From Gudongella sp049310905 (GTDB lineage: Bacteria > Bacillota > Clostridia > Tissierellales > Tissierellaceae): 64,000 nt of DNA. A program made the translations under genes and the position numbers. Positions 44,701-53,499 of the stretch are shown in pieces. Positions within the stretch are counted from its first letter, which is position 1; every line of letters starts with the position of its first letter. The notes beneath the pieces were generated by a model that was not told the DNA's origin, made no database searches, and saw only the letters and a program-made list of their open reading frames with translations. The stretch covers positions 62,001-126,000 of the forward strand of contig NZ_JBMEMN010000002.1 in NCBI RefSeq assembly GCF_049310905.1. Direction: 5' to 3'.

Positions 44701-44982
44701 CAGGGCTACATAGGAAATCACACTACCTTTTCTTTGGTATGTGTTATCCTCATCCCCAGTCTTACATCTGACATATCCCCTTAAGTCCCTACGGCTCTTT
44801 TCATTTGCAGCTGTATTGAATTTCCTGGTGTTGGTGGTCAGTACAAGCTGTATTGCATCTAGAACTGTCGATTTTCCAGATGTGTTTTCACCAGAAATCA
44901 GAAAGGATCCATCAACCTCAATCGTTTCATTCACAAAATAATGCCAATTAATCAGCCTGATCCTGGTCAGTTTCTTCATCAT
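41779..44982 (-). CDS. jetC: Wadjet subunit JetC (SMC/MukB-like ATPase)
   Basis: A 1067-residue SMC-like motor. Walker A GENTSGKST lies at residues 31-39; two long coiled coils flank a hinge-like centre; the ABC signature YGEKSGGETQTP and the Walker B RIIMLDEAFDKMDD are near the C-terminus. It would extrude DNA loops and detect small circles such as plasmids. The ATG at 44982 (or 44979) has GGAGGTG upstream and overlaps jetB. Confidence 0.92.
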   Translation of the reverse strand: MMKKLTRIRLINWHYFVNETIEVDGSFLISGENTSGKSTVLDAIQLVLTTNTRKFNTAANEKSRRDLRGYVRCKTGDEDNTYQRKGSVISYVALEFFEETNAKYFTLGAMIESRDEEAKLDTRWFVEECKLDELAFITDGRPSMKGEFRRNDRKVELISQMGEAKQRFGRRLGNLEDRFFDMIPKSLAFKPMDNVKDFINKFILSEKRIEVDSLRKNIRLLKDFEDLMVKTSNKIDSLESILVKEEEIQSKENDKKVNEILLQKAGLEKLKNEMDKLEREIFLIKGRHENAILRGSETEKAYESENNRLIGLEAAHQNNEVTRLIQDIENEIRSMEKEKGHLSEKIARLSSMLKKCQNAFELLFKEGSSSITKNQIDDLGKPQGSLEEKLEMAYEMEGMVKRNKRFYNKQLYSTNQKINELEYRRRKLQEEIKDLQNKKLLYPDSTVQLREEILAEFKKRGIAANVWIFSELLEITNPSWQNAIEGYLNTQRFYLIVDPRYYEIALHTYNRVRDRIHSVGLVNTEKLDLELEADRSSLAYYVTSNNRYARSYAYYLLNRVTRCSRLEDLKKHKVAVTEGCMLYQNYAVRKINEKVYNPPYIGAIAYKKQLEIRESELEEAVTELASHRSVVNKHELVLEALDLCHMDTIKENISAPDELARIDENLYIKKKELDQARSNPTYLEIQLEITECSKKVQKLRKESRDYTSLCTSLEKDVESNKARLVDLNRNFDYKQAIFEKLRDSEPVAFEEGMFKFQEQSRSKSPEIIITNFSPYTQGLENTMIKLTDLLKDMQRDYCSKYDCDFGTGREAMEDFIKEHHKLVSSDIVKFEDELAKAKDNCELEFKESFLARIKENIESARLEFRQLNKALRGIYYGDDSYKFEITNNKKKERLYQMIMSDQNTGGSQMFRYSFESQYKEEIGDLFDKLTAYDDMGDKVILEYTDYRSYLDYDIIVEKKDGTSQRFSNIYGEKSGGETQTPYYVAIAASFVQLYRAGNTIRIIMLDEAFDKMDDNRIASMMDFFNSQNFQIILATPPGKMEIIGEKVDTVLLAIREGNNAIVEVYDL

Positions 44983-45580
44983 CAACACCTCCACCTGCAT
45001 ACTTGTTCAGCCTATCTGAAATTTCTTCTATCATATTGTTTATATTCTCCCCGGGAACTGCAAACAAGACAGAAGGATAGATAATTATCCTTGAATCAGA
45101 CTGTGTCACATCAGTGTCAACATTTGAGATGATATTGAATCTTTTGAACAACCTAATCGAATCACGAAATGTTGTCTTGTCAATATTTGGCTTGGACTCT
45201 ATCTTAAGCATCTGGTACTTTTCATGGATGTCCTCTGAAAAAACCATAATATTATCATTGGTGCTTAGTTCCCTTTTCTTTTCTATGTACAGTAGCCTTA
45301 GAATCAACAGGAGTATTGTTTCAATCTTCCTTAATCTGTACCTACCTGTTCCATTGTAATTTACAAGGCCAGCTACATCACTGTTTTCATTGATTCTAAG
45401 CTCGTAGCCCAAAAGGTCAAAGTATTCTTCAAACATCTCTCTATGCTGCAGTATGAAGATGTAGTCGTTCCTTGTGTCTTCCTTTTTCTTTAAGACAAAG
45501 CAATGATTAAGAAGCTTATTGGCTGCGCTTCTGAACTTATCTCTCTGAGCTATACTCTCCTTAAATACGTCCATCTTCAT
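44948..45580 (-). CDS. jetB: Wadjet subunit JetB (kite-like, DUF4194)
   Basis: About 210 residues of winged-helix character (LLILRLLYIEKKRELSTN, FRDSIRLFKRFNIIS), matching the DUF4194 kite subunit that bridges JetA to JetC (MukE-like). It overlaps jetA and jetC at both ends. The start is chosen at ATG 45580 or 45574, just after AAAGGCGGG; the longer frame lies within jetA. Confidence 0.88.
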   Translation of the reverse strand: MKMDVFKESIAQRDKFRSAANKLLNHCFVLKKKEDTRNDYIFILQHREMFEEYFDLLGYELRINENSDVAGLVNYNGTGRYRLRKIETILLLILRLLYIEKKRELSTNDNIMVFSEDIHEKYQMLKIESKPNIDKTTFRDSIRLFKRFNIISNVDTDVTQSDSRIIIYPSVLFAVPGENINNMIEEISDRLNKYAGGGVDDEETDQDQAD

Positions 45581-46982
45581 CCCGCCTTTCAATCTCAAAA
45601 TCTTCAAACCTAAAGCCGTTTTTCTCAACAACTGTTCCCTTCTTAATAATTCTGAAGCCTGACAGGTGATGTCGTCCATAGAGACTGATAAAAATTATCC
45701 GGATAATGTCCCTTCTGGTAAACAATGGCAGTGATGATGCTAATATTGTCTTGTTATCTCCAAGTGAATCCATAACAAAGGAATCAATATTCTTCCTGGA
45801 GAATCTGTTTCTGTGCCTCTCCCTTAAAGCTAGCTTCCTTAAGAGTCTCTCTTCCTCGCTAAGGCCCATGGACTCATCCAGTAGCTGAGGTACTTGATTC
45901 TTTCTTGTTATTGGCATGACATAGAGAGAATCTCCATCCAGAAAACCCTGTGGGAAAATCTCAAATATCCTTAAAAGATCTTCATCCGCATCTTCATTTA
46001 TCCCCAAATCATCTTGCCTGTTCAGCTCATCCGCCATAACAGCCAGTATCTGAAAAATCTTCCCGTCAGTGTTTCCTGAATCATTCAGTAGAAATTTAGC
46101 CCTAGCCACTGAGCTTGATAGGTATTTTGTGTGCTTTTCGTCAATTTCCTTGGCTATTTCATCGTAGTTTTTAAATGATGAGATTGTTCGAAGAATCCTA
46201 TTCTTAAGCTCTTCTCTTGCCTGATTTCGGTCCTTTATCTGCTCCAGCTCCATAAATCCGTCGACAGTTCTTTCAAAAATATTCTTGTCATCCAAAACAT
46301 ATCTTAGTTTTTCAACTATTTCCAATCTGTAATGGGAAATATTCTCGCTTGTCTTCATCCTATGATAACTTTTGGACCCGATTTCAATGTTATAGTCAAA
46401 GAAATCCCTGACTATTTCAGAGGCTGTCTTATCCCTTGTTATATTATCTATCCTATTCTTGATGGATGTGTTCAGCTTCTTAAGCCCCACCATCACGTAT
46501 TCAGTGTTTTCAATTACCTTCTTTATAACATTCTCGTATGGCCTTCTAAAACCTTCTTGGTTCATCAGGATGCCATAGATTGATGATATCTCGCTTTGGT
46601 ATTCCATTTCCTCGTTTCTATCCACCTTAATCAATGCTTCAATGATTGTTGCAGCATAATCATGCAGGTTCACCTTAACATTGTAGCTGCTGTCGTGTTC
46701 ATACTCAACCCATCCGCAATTTCTAAGGTGTCTGAGGACTGCGTTTGCCTTGGACCTTGAGTCTGTGACTGATATCTCTTCCTCGTCAAAAACCATTTCC
46801 TCAGGATACTTTTCATCAAAGTATTGCTCTAGCTTTCCAAGCAAAACCTCCCTCTCAACGCCGAAAGAAAATTCAGTTCTGTAGGTTTCGTAGATCATCT
46901 CCAAACAATCCACATATGTATCCTTGTATTTACTTGTAAGGGGTTTGAAAAAGTCATCCGACAGGGTTTTAAACAATTGCAT
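45561..46982 (-). CDS. jetA: Wadjet subunit JetA (kleisin-like)
   Basis: A 473-residue helical protein in the first position of the operon. It starts MQLFKTLSDDFFKPLTSKYK and has winged-helix and kleisin-like regions typical of the JetA family that replaces DUF3375 in non-type-I systems; I would guess type II or III. It links the two ATPase heads (MukF-like). GAGGTG lies 7 nt upstream of the ATG. Confidence 0.85.
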   Translation of the reverse strand: MQLFKTLSDDFFKPLTSKYKDTYVDCLEMIYETYRTEFSFGVEREVLLGKLEQYFDEKYPEEMVFDEEEISVTDSRSKANAVLRHLRNCGWVEYEHDSSYNVKVNLHDYAATIIEALIKVDRNEEMEYQSEISSIYGILMNQEGFRRPYENVIKKVIENTEYVMVGLKKLNTSIKNRIDNITRDKTASEIVRDFFDYNIEIGSKSYHRMKTSENISHYRLEIVEKLRYVLDDKNIFERTVDGFMELEQIKDRNQAREELKNRILRTISSFKNYDEIAKEIDEKHTKYLSSSVARAKFLLNDSGNTDGKIFQILAVMADELNRQDDLGINEDADEDLLRIFEIFPQGFLDGDSLYVMPITRKNQVPQLLDESMGLSEEERLLRKLALRERHRNRFSRKNIDSFVMDSLGDNKTILASSLPLFTRRDIIRIIFISLYGRHHLSGFRIIKKGTVVEKNGFRFEDFEIERRDEDGRI

Positions 46983-47099
46983 AAAAGTACACCTCTAAAT
47001 CACAGTTAGTCTGTTCATATCAAACAGTACTTATTGATATTATTCTACCATTAATCTGGTATCAATTGGAAACTAATGTTGCAGATAACACTTGCAAAA

Positions 47100-47145
47100 A
47101 CTAACCCTTATTTTATTTTAATTTACAAAATAAAATAAGGGTGCT
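47100..47145 (-). terminator. Perfect 16-bp hairpin after the Fic-like remnant
   Basis: ACCCTTATTTTATTTT (47104-47119) pairs perfectly with 47127-47142 across a 7-nt loop; TTTTT follows at a short distance on the minus strand. It lies between the remnant and jetA. Confidence 0.6.
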
Positions 47146-47156
47146 GAAAAAACATA

Positions 47157-47392
47157 TTATTCTTCATACTCCTGCGAATCTATATTTTTAACATATGCAG
47201 TTGCTCTACCAGATCCGACTTTTTTGATGTATCCATCTTTTAGTAAATCAGAAAGAGCTTTTTCAATGGTTGTAACACTTATATCGGGATTAATGTCTGC
47301 TATCTCACGCTTTGACAGTATGTCTATCTTTGCATATCGTTGTACAAGGACATACGCTTCTGCTAAAATATTTTAATCGTTTTTTTCGGTCA
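47157..47392 (-). pseudogene. C-terminal winged-helix remnant, Fic-family type
   Basis: On the minus strand, about 70 codons read AEAYVLVQRYAKIDILSKRE, then TTIEKALSDLLKDGYIKKV and GRATAYVKN to a stop. This is the DNA-binding tail found at the end of many Fic (AMPylator-fold) proteins. An in-frame ATG upstream is followed by only five codons before TAA, and no Fic core is present, so it is a truncated remnant rather than a working gene. Confidence 0.65.
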
Positions 47393-47477
47393 TAATTTGG
47401 CCACAATTTTTATATATAAATTAAATATGGTTAAAAAACCATGACAAATAACAACACATTTCTAGGAGGAATAAAAA

Positions 47478-47663
47478 TTGAAAAAAATCATGTCATTATC
47501 AATACTAAGCCTACTGATTTTCGCATCATCAAGCACAGCATTTGCAGCAAATAATGTTTCCAGAATGGCAACAACAAAAGGCGGACTAAATGTTGCACAG
47601 TGTGCCCAGGAAATGGACCTGGGAATATCACAATGTCTGCAAATGCCAGAGTGTACACACTAA
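47478..47663 (+). CDS. Small exported cysteine-containing peptide
   Basis: A 61-residue protein: a clear signal peptide (KKIMSLSILSLLIFASSSTA, cleavage after AFA) and a short mature part with three cysteines (QCAQE, SQCLQ, PECTH). AGGAGG lies 9 nt before a TTG start; an internal ATG at 47490 is an alternative. It has its own terminator. I do not recognise the family; candidates are a metal-binding, redox or signalling peptide. Confidence 0.6.
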   Translation: MKKIMSLSILSLLIFASSSTAFAANNVSRMATTKGGLNVAQCAQEMDLGISQCLQMPECTH

Positions 47664-47677
47664 TATAGCCCCTTAAG

Positions 47678-47716
47678 TTTAAATGGTTCCCCATGTAATG
47701 TGGGGGCCATTTTATT
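47678..47716 (+). terminator. Terminator after the small exported peptide
   Basis: AATGGTTCCCC pairs with GGGGGCCATT (with G-U pairs) and is followed by TTTATT. Confidence 0.65.
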
Positions 47717-47744
47717 AATATTTAATATATCCCATGACTCCATG

Positions 47745-49412
47745 CTAAACTGTTCCATATCCTCTCTTCTTGATCCTTTTCTTGTTGGAATACATCTTAA
47801 GGTCAGTTTCGTGTATGAAATCGCCAATATCGTCATGCTTATTGTGATCATATATATCAGAACCGATGGCAATATCAAGCACATATTCATGGTCAGGTTT
47901 TGCTTTATTAAGCTCCTCTCTCATCCTAACTACCTTCTCTTCAAAGGCTTCATCATCCAGGTCGAAAATTACACAGGCGAATTCATCTCCACCTAGTCTA
48001 AAACAGTCACCATGTGGCTTCAGATGCTTCTCTATCACTCCGCTGCAGGCTCTGATGGCATCATCGCCCTCTTTATGTCCATAGTTGTCATTGATGTATT
48101 TCAGGTTGTTAATATCCATCATTGCCAATCTAAATGTCTTGCTGCCCTTTTCACCTCTCAGTCCATCAATGTATCTCTCAAAGGCAGCCCTGTTTCCCAT
48201 ATTTGTGAGTATATCCTTGTATGCAAGCTTCTTCAGTATCTCTGATTCCTTTTGATTCTGAATCATATTGTTCATGGTCCTGAATGTGTTATATGAGATT
48301 TGAATAAAGAATAACAGTATCCCAATTCCTGTGAAGTATCCTGTCATTTCGTATCTTCCCAATAGGAAAACAATGACCTCAACAATCAAAAATGAGCCTG
48401 AAGTGCTAGAATATATAAGCATATTCTTAGCCTGCTCATTGTCATGCCTCTTCCACTCCAGTACCATGAAAAATATGGAGGCTGCCAAGATCAGTAGAAT
48501 AAGCAATACAGTAATCTGCATACTGACAATGAAAGGAACTATTCCAGTCAGCTGAAAATACAAGTTTGATACCATATTAACCAGAAACATAACAGCAAAT
48601 GCAACCATGATGGATCTGTACTTCCGCAATACCGATTCCTTGAGGAAAAGCAAGTATGATATTGCAATCAAGGGAATCATCATATAGCTCAGTCCACCAA
48701 TGATAAACCTGTTTCCTATGAACAGCTGCATAATCTTTGATTCACTGAAGCTCCAGATTGCAACAAAAACAGCAAAGCCTCCCAAATATATGAGCCTATT
48801 GTCTTCAAGATTTCTGAACAATCCCGAAAGAACAAGGGTTGTTGCTCCAAATGCAAGGAATATTACACTAAGTGTTAACTTGAAAATATTGCTGCCTATA
48901 ACATCAAAGATCAGGTCCTTTCCCTGCCCTGCATAAACCTCGTTCAGCATCCCTGAAAATGCTATGGTCGGGGACTGCATCTCAATCCTGAGCTCCTTGC
49001 CACCACTGTCATTTGGAAGTTCAAACAGATGCCACAGACTTGCATCAGGTGCCATAAACCTGCCATCATTATTCTTGATATCTCTGAAGATCTCATTGCC
49101 ATCCACATATACTATCACATCCTGCATGGAGGACCTTATCCTAAGTCTGATATGGTTGTCCAAACCCTCAGGAAGTATAAGCCTTGCCGTGTAATTGACA
49201 TTCTCCTCCAGTCTAAGGTCATGTGGAAGGCTTACATCATTCACAACAACATTATCATACTCCACAGTCCACCCTTGGTTCAGGTCAATTTTTTCATTGC
49301 TTATAATCTTGTAATCTTCTGACGGAAGTTTGAAGGAAAGATATGAAACAAGGGTCAATAATAAAGCTGCCACTATGAAAATAATCATTCTGTTTCTATG
49401 AGCTTTATTCAT
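47745..49412 (-). CDS. Membrane diguanylate cyclase (GGDEF)
   Basis: A 555-residue sensor. An N-terminal span and an extracytoplasmic beta-rich domain (7TMR-DISMED-like, residues about 30-180) are followed by seven hydrophobic spans (about 190-385) and a GGDEF domain: ILTNMGNRAAFERYIDGL and the intact catalytic RLGGDEFACVIFD. It should make cyclic di-GMP from GTP in response to an external signal. GAGG precedes the ATG. It is downstream of an HD-GYP gene on the same strand. Confidence 0.9.
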   Translation of the reverse strand: MNKAHRNRMIIFIVAALLLTLVSYLSFKLPSEDYKIISNEKIDLNQGWTVEYDNVVVNDVSLPHDLRLEENVNYTARLILPEGLDNHIRLRIRSSMQDVIVYVDGNEIFRDIKNNDGRFMAPDASLWHLFELPNDSGGKELRIEMQSPTIAFSGMLNEVYAGQGKDLIFDVIGSNIFKLTLSVIFLAFGATTLVLSGLFRNLEDNRLIYLGGFAVFVAIWSFSESKIMQLFIGNRFIIGGLSYMMIPLIAISYLLFLKESVLRKYRSIMVAFAVMFLVNMVSNLYFQLTGIVPFIVSMQITVLLILLILAASIFFMVLEWKRHDNEQAKNMLIYSSTSGSFLIVEVIVFLLGRYEMTGYFTGIGILLFFIQISYNTFRTMNNMIQNQKESEILKKLAYKDILTNMGNRAAFERYIDGLRGEKGSKTFRLAMMDINNLKYINDNYGHKEGDDAIRACSGVIEKHLKPHGDCFRLGGDEFACVIFDLDDEAFEEKVVRMREELNKAKPDHEYVLDIAIGSDIYDHNKHDDIGDFIHETDLKMYSNKKRIKKRGYGTV

Positions 49413-49587
49413 TGTTGTTTTCCTCTCTTTTTCTCATTTTATACTTGAAATATATTATATATCAACACCGCAATATGTTAAAGTGTATTTTTGATAGGAT
49501 ATTCCATGGATTGTGTCTGAATCTATTAATGGTATGACCCGAATAGATTTGCAATTGGATCCTTCCACTCTATCCATTACCTGATAT

Positions 49588-50703
49588 TTATTCCTTAGGC
49601 TGATTATCAAGCATATCGATAAAAACTTCCACCAATCTTGGATTTAAACCAGTCCCTGCATCGTGGCGCAATACCCCAATAATCTGGTCATGCTCTAGAC
49701 GAGCTCGATATGGTCTGTTGCTTCTTAAGGCATCGTATATATCCGCAATGCTTATAATCTGACTGACAAAATGAGGTTTCCAGCTCTGGGTTATTGTCGG
49801 GTATCCACCGCCGTTGTATTTGATATGGTGTTCCAAGGCAGCCAAAATTGCTATTTTTGGTATCCCCTTCTGATTGCACAGATACATGACCCCATTCAAA
49901 GTATGGGATTTTATAGTTTCAAATTCACTGGGGGTCAAGGGACCAGCTTTGTTCAGTATCTCATTTGGAACTAGCATTTTCCCAACATCATGCATCAAGG
50001 CAGCATAGATTATATCCGTCAGCTCCGATCCTACAATGCCAATATGCTTGGCTAGGGACATGGAGAGCAATGCTACATTGATTGTATGCACATAGGTGTA
50101 TTCATCTTCACTTTTAACTTCAGCCAGATACTTCAATGGACTTGCTGAATATCTGAATGTCTCAATCAAATCCACAGAGAGGTCCTTTACCGTCTTGAAA
50201 TTGAAGGGATTTTGGGGGTCAAGATTCTGCAGCATCCAAATGAAGTCTTGTGATGAGTTCAAGTCCATAATCGAATCAACATTCCTATCATCACTTTCCT
50301 TATCTTCTGTAGATATCCTCCCCAGCAATATATGTGAATAATCTAGTATCTCTGCACTACCAGCATTTGCTCCGAAGGTTTCCATCAGAAACATGGTGAA
50401 CTCTTCCTTGTACAATCCCTTTAAAAACACAATCTGATCAATGTCTACCTCATTCAGCAACCTTACCATGGACTCAGACACTCGCCCGATTCCCACAACC
50501 GGCTTCTGATTAACCAATATGCTGTCATTGAATACTCCGATAAGCAGCTTGTCTTCGGTTTTAAAAACCTGGTCAAGCCTATCCATTACACGATCCACGG
50601 ATGATCTTGCTTGTGGATGCTTGTGGGAATACAGCTTTATGGAATTGATTGCCCCTAACAAATCGGGCAAAATATGGTCATTTCTATCTGGATATGTGGT
50701 CAT
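49588..50703 (-). CDS. HD-GYP domain protein
   Basis: A 371-residue protein with an N-terminal helical/beta domain of unknown type and a C-terminal HD-GYP domain (from about residue 190): ALMHDVGKMLVPNEILNKAG, SHTLNGV and HHIKYNGGGYP. The usual HHExxDGxGYP is altered to HHIKYNGGGYP, so the glutamate is lost and activity is uncertain. Family members hydrolyse cyclic di-GMP. AGGAG precedes the ATG, which overlaps the previous gene by 20 nt. Confidence 0.88.
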   Translation of the reverse strand: MTTYPDRNDHILPDLLGAINSIKLYSHKHPQARSSVDRVMDRLDQVFKTEDKLLIGVFNDSILVNQKPVVGIGRVSESMVRLLNEVDIDQIVFLKGLYKEEFTMFLMETFGANAGSAEILDYSHILLGRISTEDKESDDRNVDSIMDLNSSQDFIWMLQNLDPQNPFNFKTVKDLSVDLIETFRYSASPLKYLAEVKSEDEYTYVHTINVALLSMSLAKHIGIVGSELTDIIYAALMHDVGKMLVPNEILNKAGPLTPSEFETIKSHTLNGVMYLCNQKGIPKIAILAALEHHIKYNGGGYPTITQSWKPHFVSQIISIADIYDALRSNRPYRARLEHDQIIGVLRHDAGTGLNPRLVEVFIDMLDNQPKE

Positions 50704-52462
50704 GGCTAACTCCTTTTAAATACTTCTTGATTCTCCTGAGGTTTTTTGGCGAAAGCGTAAACCTCTTTCCCATCAATCTGCTCTCCAAATCCCTAAAGGC
50801 TTCTGAATCTAACCAAGAGATTGTATCAATAGTCTTCACGATATACTTATACCTACTCTCATCAATGTAGAATGTACCGATCCTGTTGACTATGGTGTCC
50901 ATCAGTTCAGTAATTCTAAACTCACTGATCAGGTCAAGCAAACCCAATACAAGTTCATTTTCACCATCTTTAATAATCCGCCCTATGTCATTTCTTACAC
51001 CCTCATCCTCCTCAGCCAGCAGGATTCTCATGGCAAGCAACTTCGCATCCACCGAATCACAGTGAAAAAGTCTAGACGACAGATCCTTGGGTATTGAGCC
51101 TATGTGGTCCCTGATTATTGGCATAAACAAGGATATTTTCTGAGTCGGGTCTTTAATAAACCTTTTAAGAGCATAAATGGCGGCAGTCTCTTGGAAAGAC
51201 TGAATCAGGCTAAGAATAACCCTTCTACTCCTCAAGTCAGTCTCTTCAATATAGGAATCCATAAGCCAGACTATGTTCTTGGGCCCACTTACCTTGATGA
51301 CTTCCATCAAATGCCTGTCACTGTAGGAGCTTCTGCCCCCTATTGCTTCGGACAATCCCAGAACCGTTGAATCCTGCTTCAGGTAAGATGATACCAACTC
51401 ATTATCTGTGATTAAATGGATGAATTCCCAGTCCCGGCATTCAATAAACTCGTCAAGATAATTATGTATGCTATCCACAAAGCTAAAGTGTATCGCATTA
51501 TCCAATTTGCTCCTTGTCAGATGTATAAGAGCCATTACTATTGTTTTGTTGATAAGGGTCTTGTCAAACATATCCAAATCAGTGATGCTATCCTTGGATT
51601 GAATATCATATGACAACAGGCTCCTCAGATGCTGCCTGTAGTCATCTGAAATATACAATTCATATGCTTCCCTTTCCACCAGCTTGTCCAGTTGGTCAGA
51701 GCTTATTTCATCAATGGATTTCTCTATCCTGTCATCACCAGCGAGTCTTCTGGCTGAATCCATTGCAACAAGCAGGTCAATCAGTGAAGGGGATATGGAA
51801 TTTTTCTTGGCATTAACTCTTTCAATTATCTCCGATACCACATCATCTGATAAGCTTTGCAAAAAATCTGGGACCTGATTTTTAGGCATTTTGGATAACT
51901 CTTCCAAGGCTATGTCTAAGAGTTCCTCTGTATCGTAGCTATCAATATCAGGATTAAGGGTCTCTAAAGACATTTGCAACTGATTTCTTATATTATTGTC
52001 AGCAGAAGAATGGTCTTGGGCTTCATCTTTGTATCCATACCTTAGACTGCCATAATCCATCTCTTCAACTTCGATTGAATCAATTCTATGAATGGCAAAC
52101 TGAATGTCCGTATGATATAACAGCTTGCTATTGTTGGGTATGGAGTTTAGCAGATACAGTAAATTCATTATGGACGAGAATCCAACTCCTGAACAGAATG
52201 TTAAAGAAAGGATTCCACGGCCACCAAGCAGCTGCATAAGGTATCCTGCCTTTAAGTTATCAGCATTAAACTCCATATCATTGATCACCAAACTAAAACC
52301 AGTATCCGATATTCTGATTTTCGGAGTGCTTTTATGTAATTCCTCAATAGTCCTAAGCAGATCCAAAGCAGCTTGATTCACAAAATCATGTCCATGTGAA
52401 TACAAAAGGTACTTTTTCTCCAATATTACTAATTCATTTAGAAAATCATCATACTTGGCCAT
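50684..52462 (-). CDS. Large helical protein of unknown function, partner of HD-GYP
   Basis: A 592-residue soluble protein. Its first 120 residues (KYLLYSHGHDFV..., LVINDMEFN) look like the N-terminal domain of the following HD-GYP protein (IKLYSHKHPQA..., ILVNQKPVVG), suggesting a shared sensory or dimerisation module. The rest is alpha-helical and HEAT-like (repeated units from about 330). No catalytic motif is visible. Overlap with the HD-GYP gene implies a common role in cyclic-di-GMP control. Confidence 0.7.
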   Translation of the reverse strand: MAKYDDFLNELVILEKKYLLYSHGHDFVNQAALDLLRTIEELHKSTPKIRISDTGFSLVINDMEFNADNLKAGYLMQLLGGRGILSLTFCSGVGFSSIMNLLYLLNSIPNNSKLLYHTDIQFAIHRIDSIEVEEMDYGSLRYGYKDEAQDHSSADNNIRNQLQMSLETLNPDIDSYDTEELLDIALEELSKMPKNQVPDFLQSLSDDVVSEIIERVNAKKNSISPSLIDLLVAMDSARRLAGDDRIEKSIDEISSDQLDKLVEREAYELYISDDYRQHLRSLLSYDIQSKDSITDLDMFDKTLINKTIVMALIHLTRSKLDNAIHFSFVDSIHNYLDEFIECRDWEFIHLITDNELVSSYLKQDSTVLGLSEAIGGRSSYSDRHLMEVIKVSGPKNIVWLMDSYIEETDLRSRRVILSLIQSFQETAAIYALKRFIKDPTQKISLFMPIIRDHIGSIPKDLSSRLFHCDSVDAKLLAMRILLAEEDEGVRNDIGRIIKDGENELVLGLLDLISEFRITELMDTIVNRIGTFYIDESRYKYIVKTIDTISWLDSEAFRDLESRLMGKRFTLSPKNLRRIKKYLKGVSHDHISR

Positions 52463-52465
52463 CAA

Positions 52466-52840
52466 AATAATCTACCCCATTTTCTACAGTACATCCACTT
52501 TGACTAAGATTTACAATTTTGTTTTTGAGATGATCTTATTACTATTGAAATGCTGCGTATATTTTACCCAAATGGGAAATCCCCTCCCATTTAGCTGTAA
52601 AAACAGTCCAGTATGGCGATATTTTTAGTTTGGTTCTCTAACCCCAATTGTATCACATTTCAAGGCTAATTGGTTTTCGAAAATCACGAACAATCTTGAT
52701 CTTTAATTTCTCGCTATCTACATCATTCATTATTTTATTTCACCCTAAATTGGTACTTACCTCAGCTTAATTTTTTTAAACTTTTTTCAGTTATAACTGT
52801 ATTTAAATATTATTTGTTGTTTTTTTAAGTTATACCTTAA
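52466..52840. other. AT-rich spacer without a gene
   Basis: No conserved frame on either strand. An 8-bp inverted repeat (AAATGGGA/TCCCATTT, about 52568-52592) is the only structure I see. Confidence 0.5.
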
Positions 52841-53179
52841 ATAATAGTTGATTTTGTAATAACTGGACTTGGTGACACTGACTACGGTCATATCCTTGAA
52901 AATGCAGTATTTCTAGAATTGTTAAGAAGAGGCTACGAAGTAACTATAGGAAAGATTGGGACCCTTGAATTTGACTTTGTTGCAGTCAATGAAAACGAGA
53001 AGATCCATATTCAAGTATCAGCTACTATCTTGGATGAATCCACGAGAAATAGAGAACTTAAACCATTGCTAGACATTCCAGACAATTACCCAAAGTATAT
53101 ACTCACAATGGATCAAACGATATATGATAATTTTTCCGGAATTAAGATTAAAAACATAATTGATTTTTTACTTGAATAG
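52841..53179 (+). pseudogene. C-terminal remnant of a DUF4143 AAA ATPase
   Basis: The frame is open from just after a TAA at 52838 and has no start: TGLGDTDYGHILENAVFLEL, LRRGYEVTIGKIGTLEFDFV and DESTRNRELKPLLDIPDNYP are the usual C-terminus of AAA_14/DUF4143 ATPases. The ATPase core (about 270 residues) is missing, so this is a decayed copy. Confidence 0.85.
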
Positions 53180-53189
53180 GTATGAAATA

Positions 53190-53240
53190 AACCCAATATA
53201 TGGAGAATTTTACTCTTGCTCCATATATTGGGTTATTAAT
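53190..53240 (+). terminator. Terminator after the DUF4143 remnant
   Basis: A perfect 16-bp stem (53190-53205 with 53219-53234), 13-nt loop. Shows that the lost gene once had its own transcript end. Confidence 0.75.
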
Positions 53241-53499
53241 AATCTATGAATCACTCCTAAATTTTATTATACACAAGTGGAGTTTTTTTACTTTTATCGA
53301 CCATAACTACACCTCATTATCCGCAATGGATTTTACGTGCGGGTATTTGAGTGCAACCATACCATTCTCTAATTCATGATTAGCCAAGCATGTCACACCT
53401 TATCTGTCATTTCAAATAGCCCTTCCGGCACCATCAACCCCCATTCACTGTTATAAGAACTTATCTCTTTTGCTTCATTCACAAGGTACCGTCTGCTGT
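53241..53499. other. Spacer with possible decayed coding traces on the minus strand
   Basis: A short minus-strand frame (about 53395-53499) reads SRRYLVNEAKEISSYNSEWG, then GLFEMTDKV and a stop, without a start or partner. It looks like residual gene debris, not a functional gene. Confidence 0.35.
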
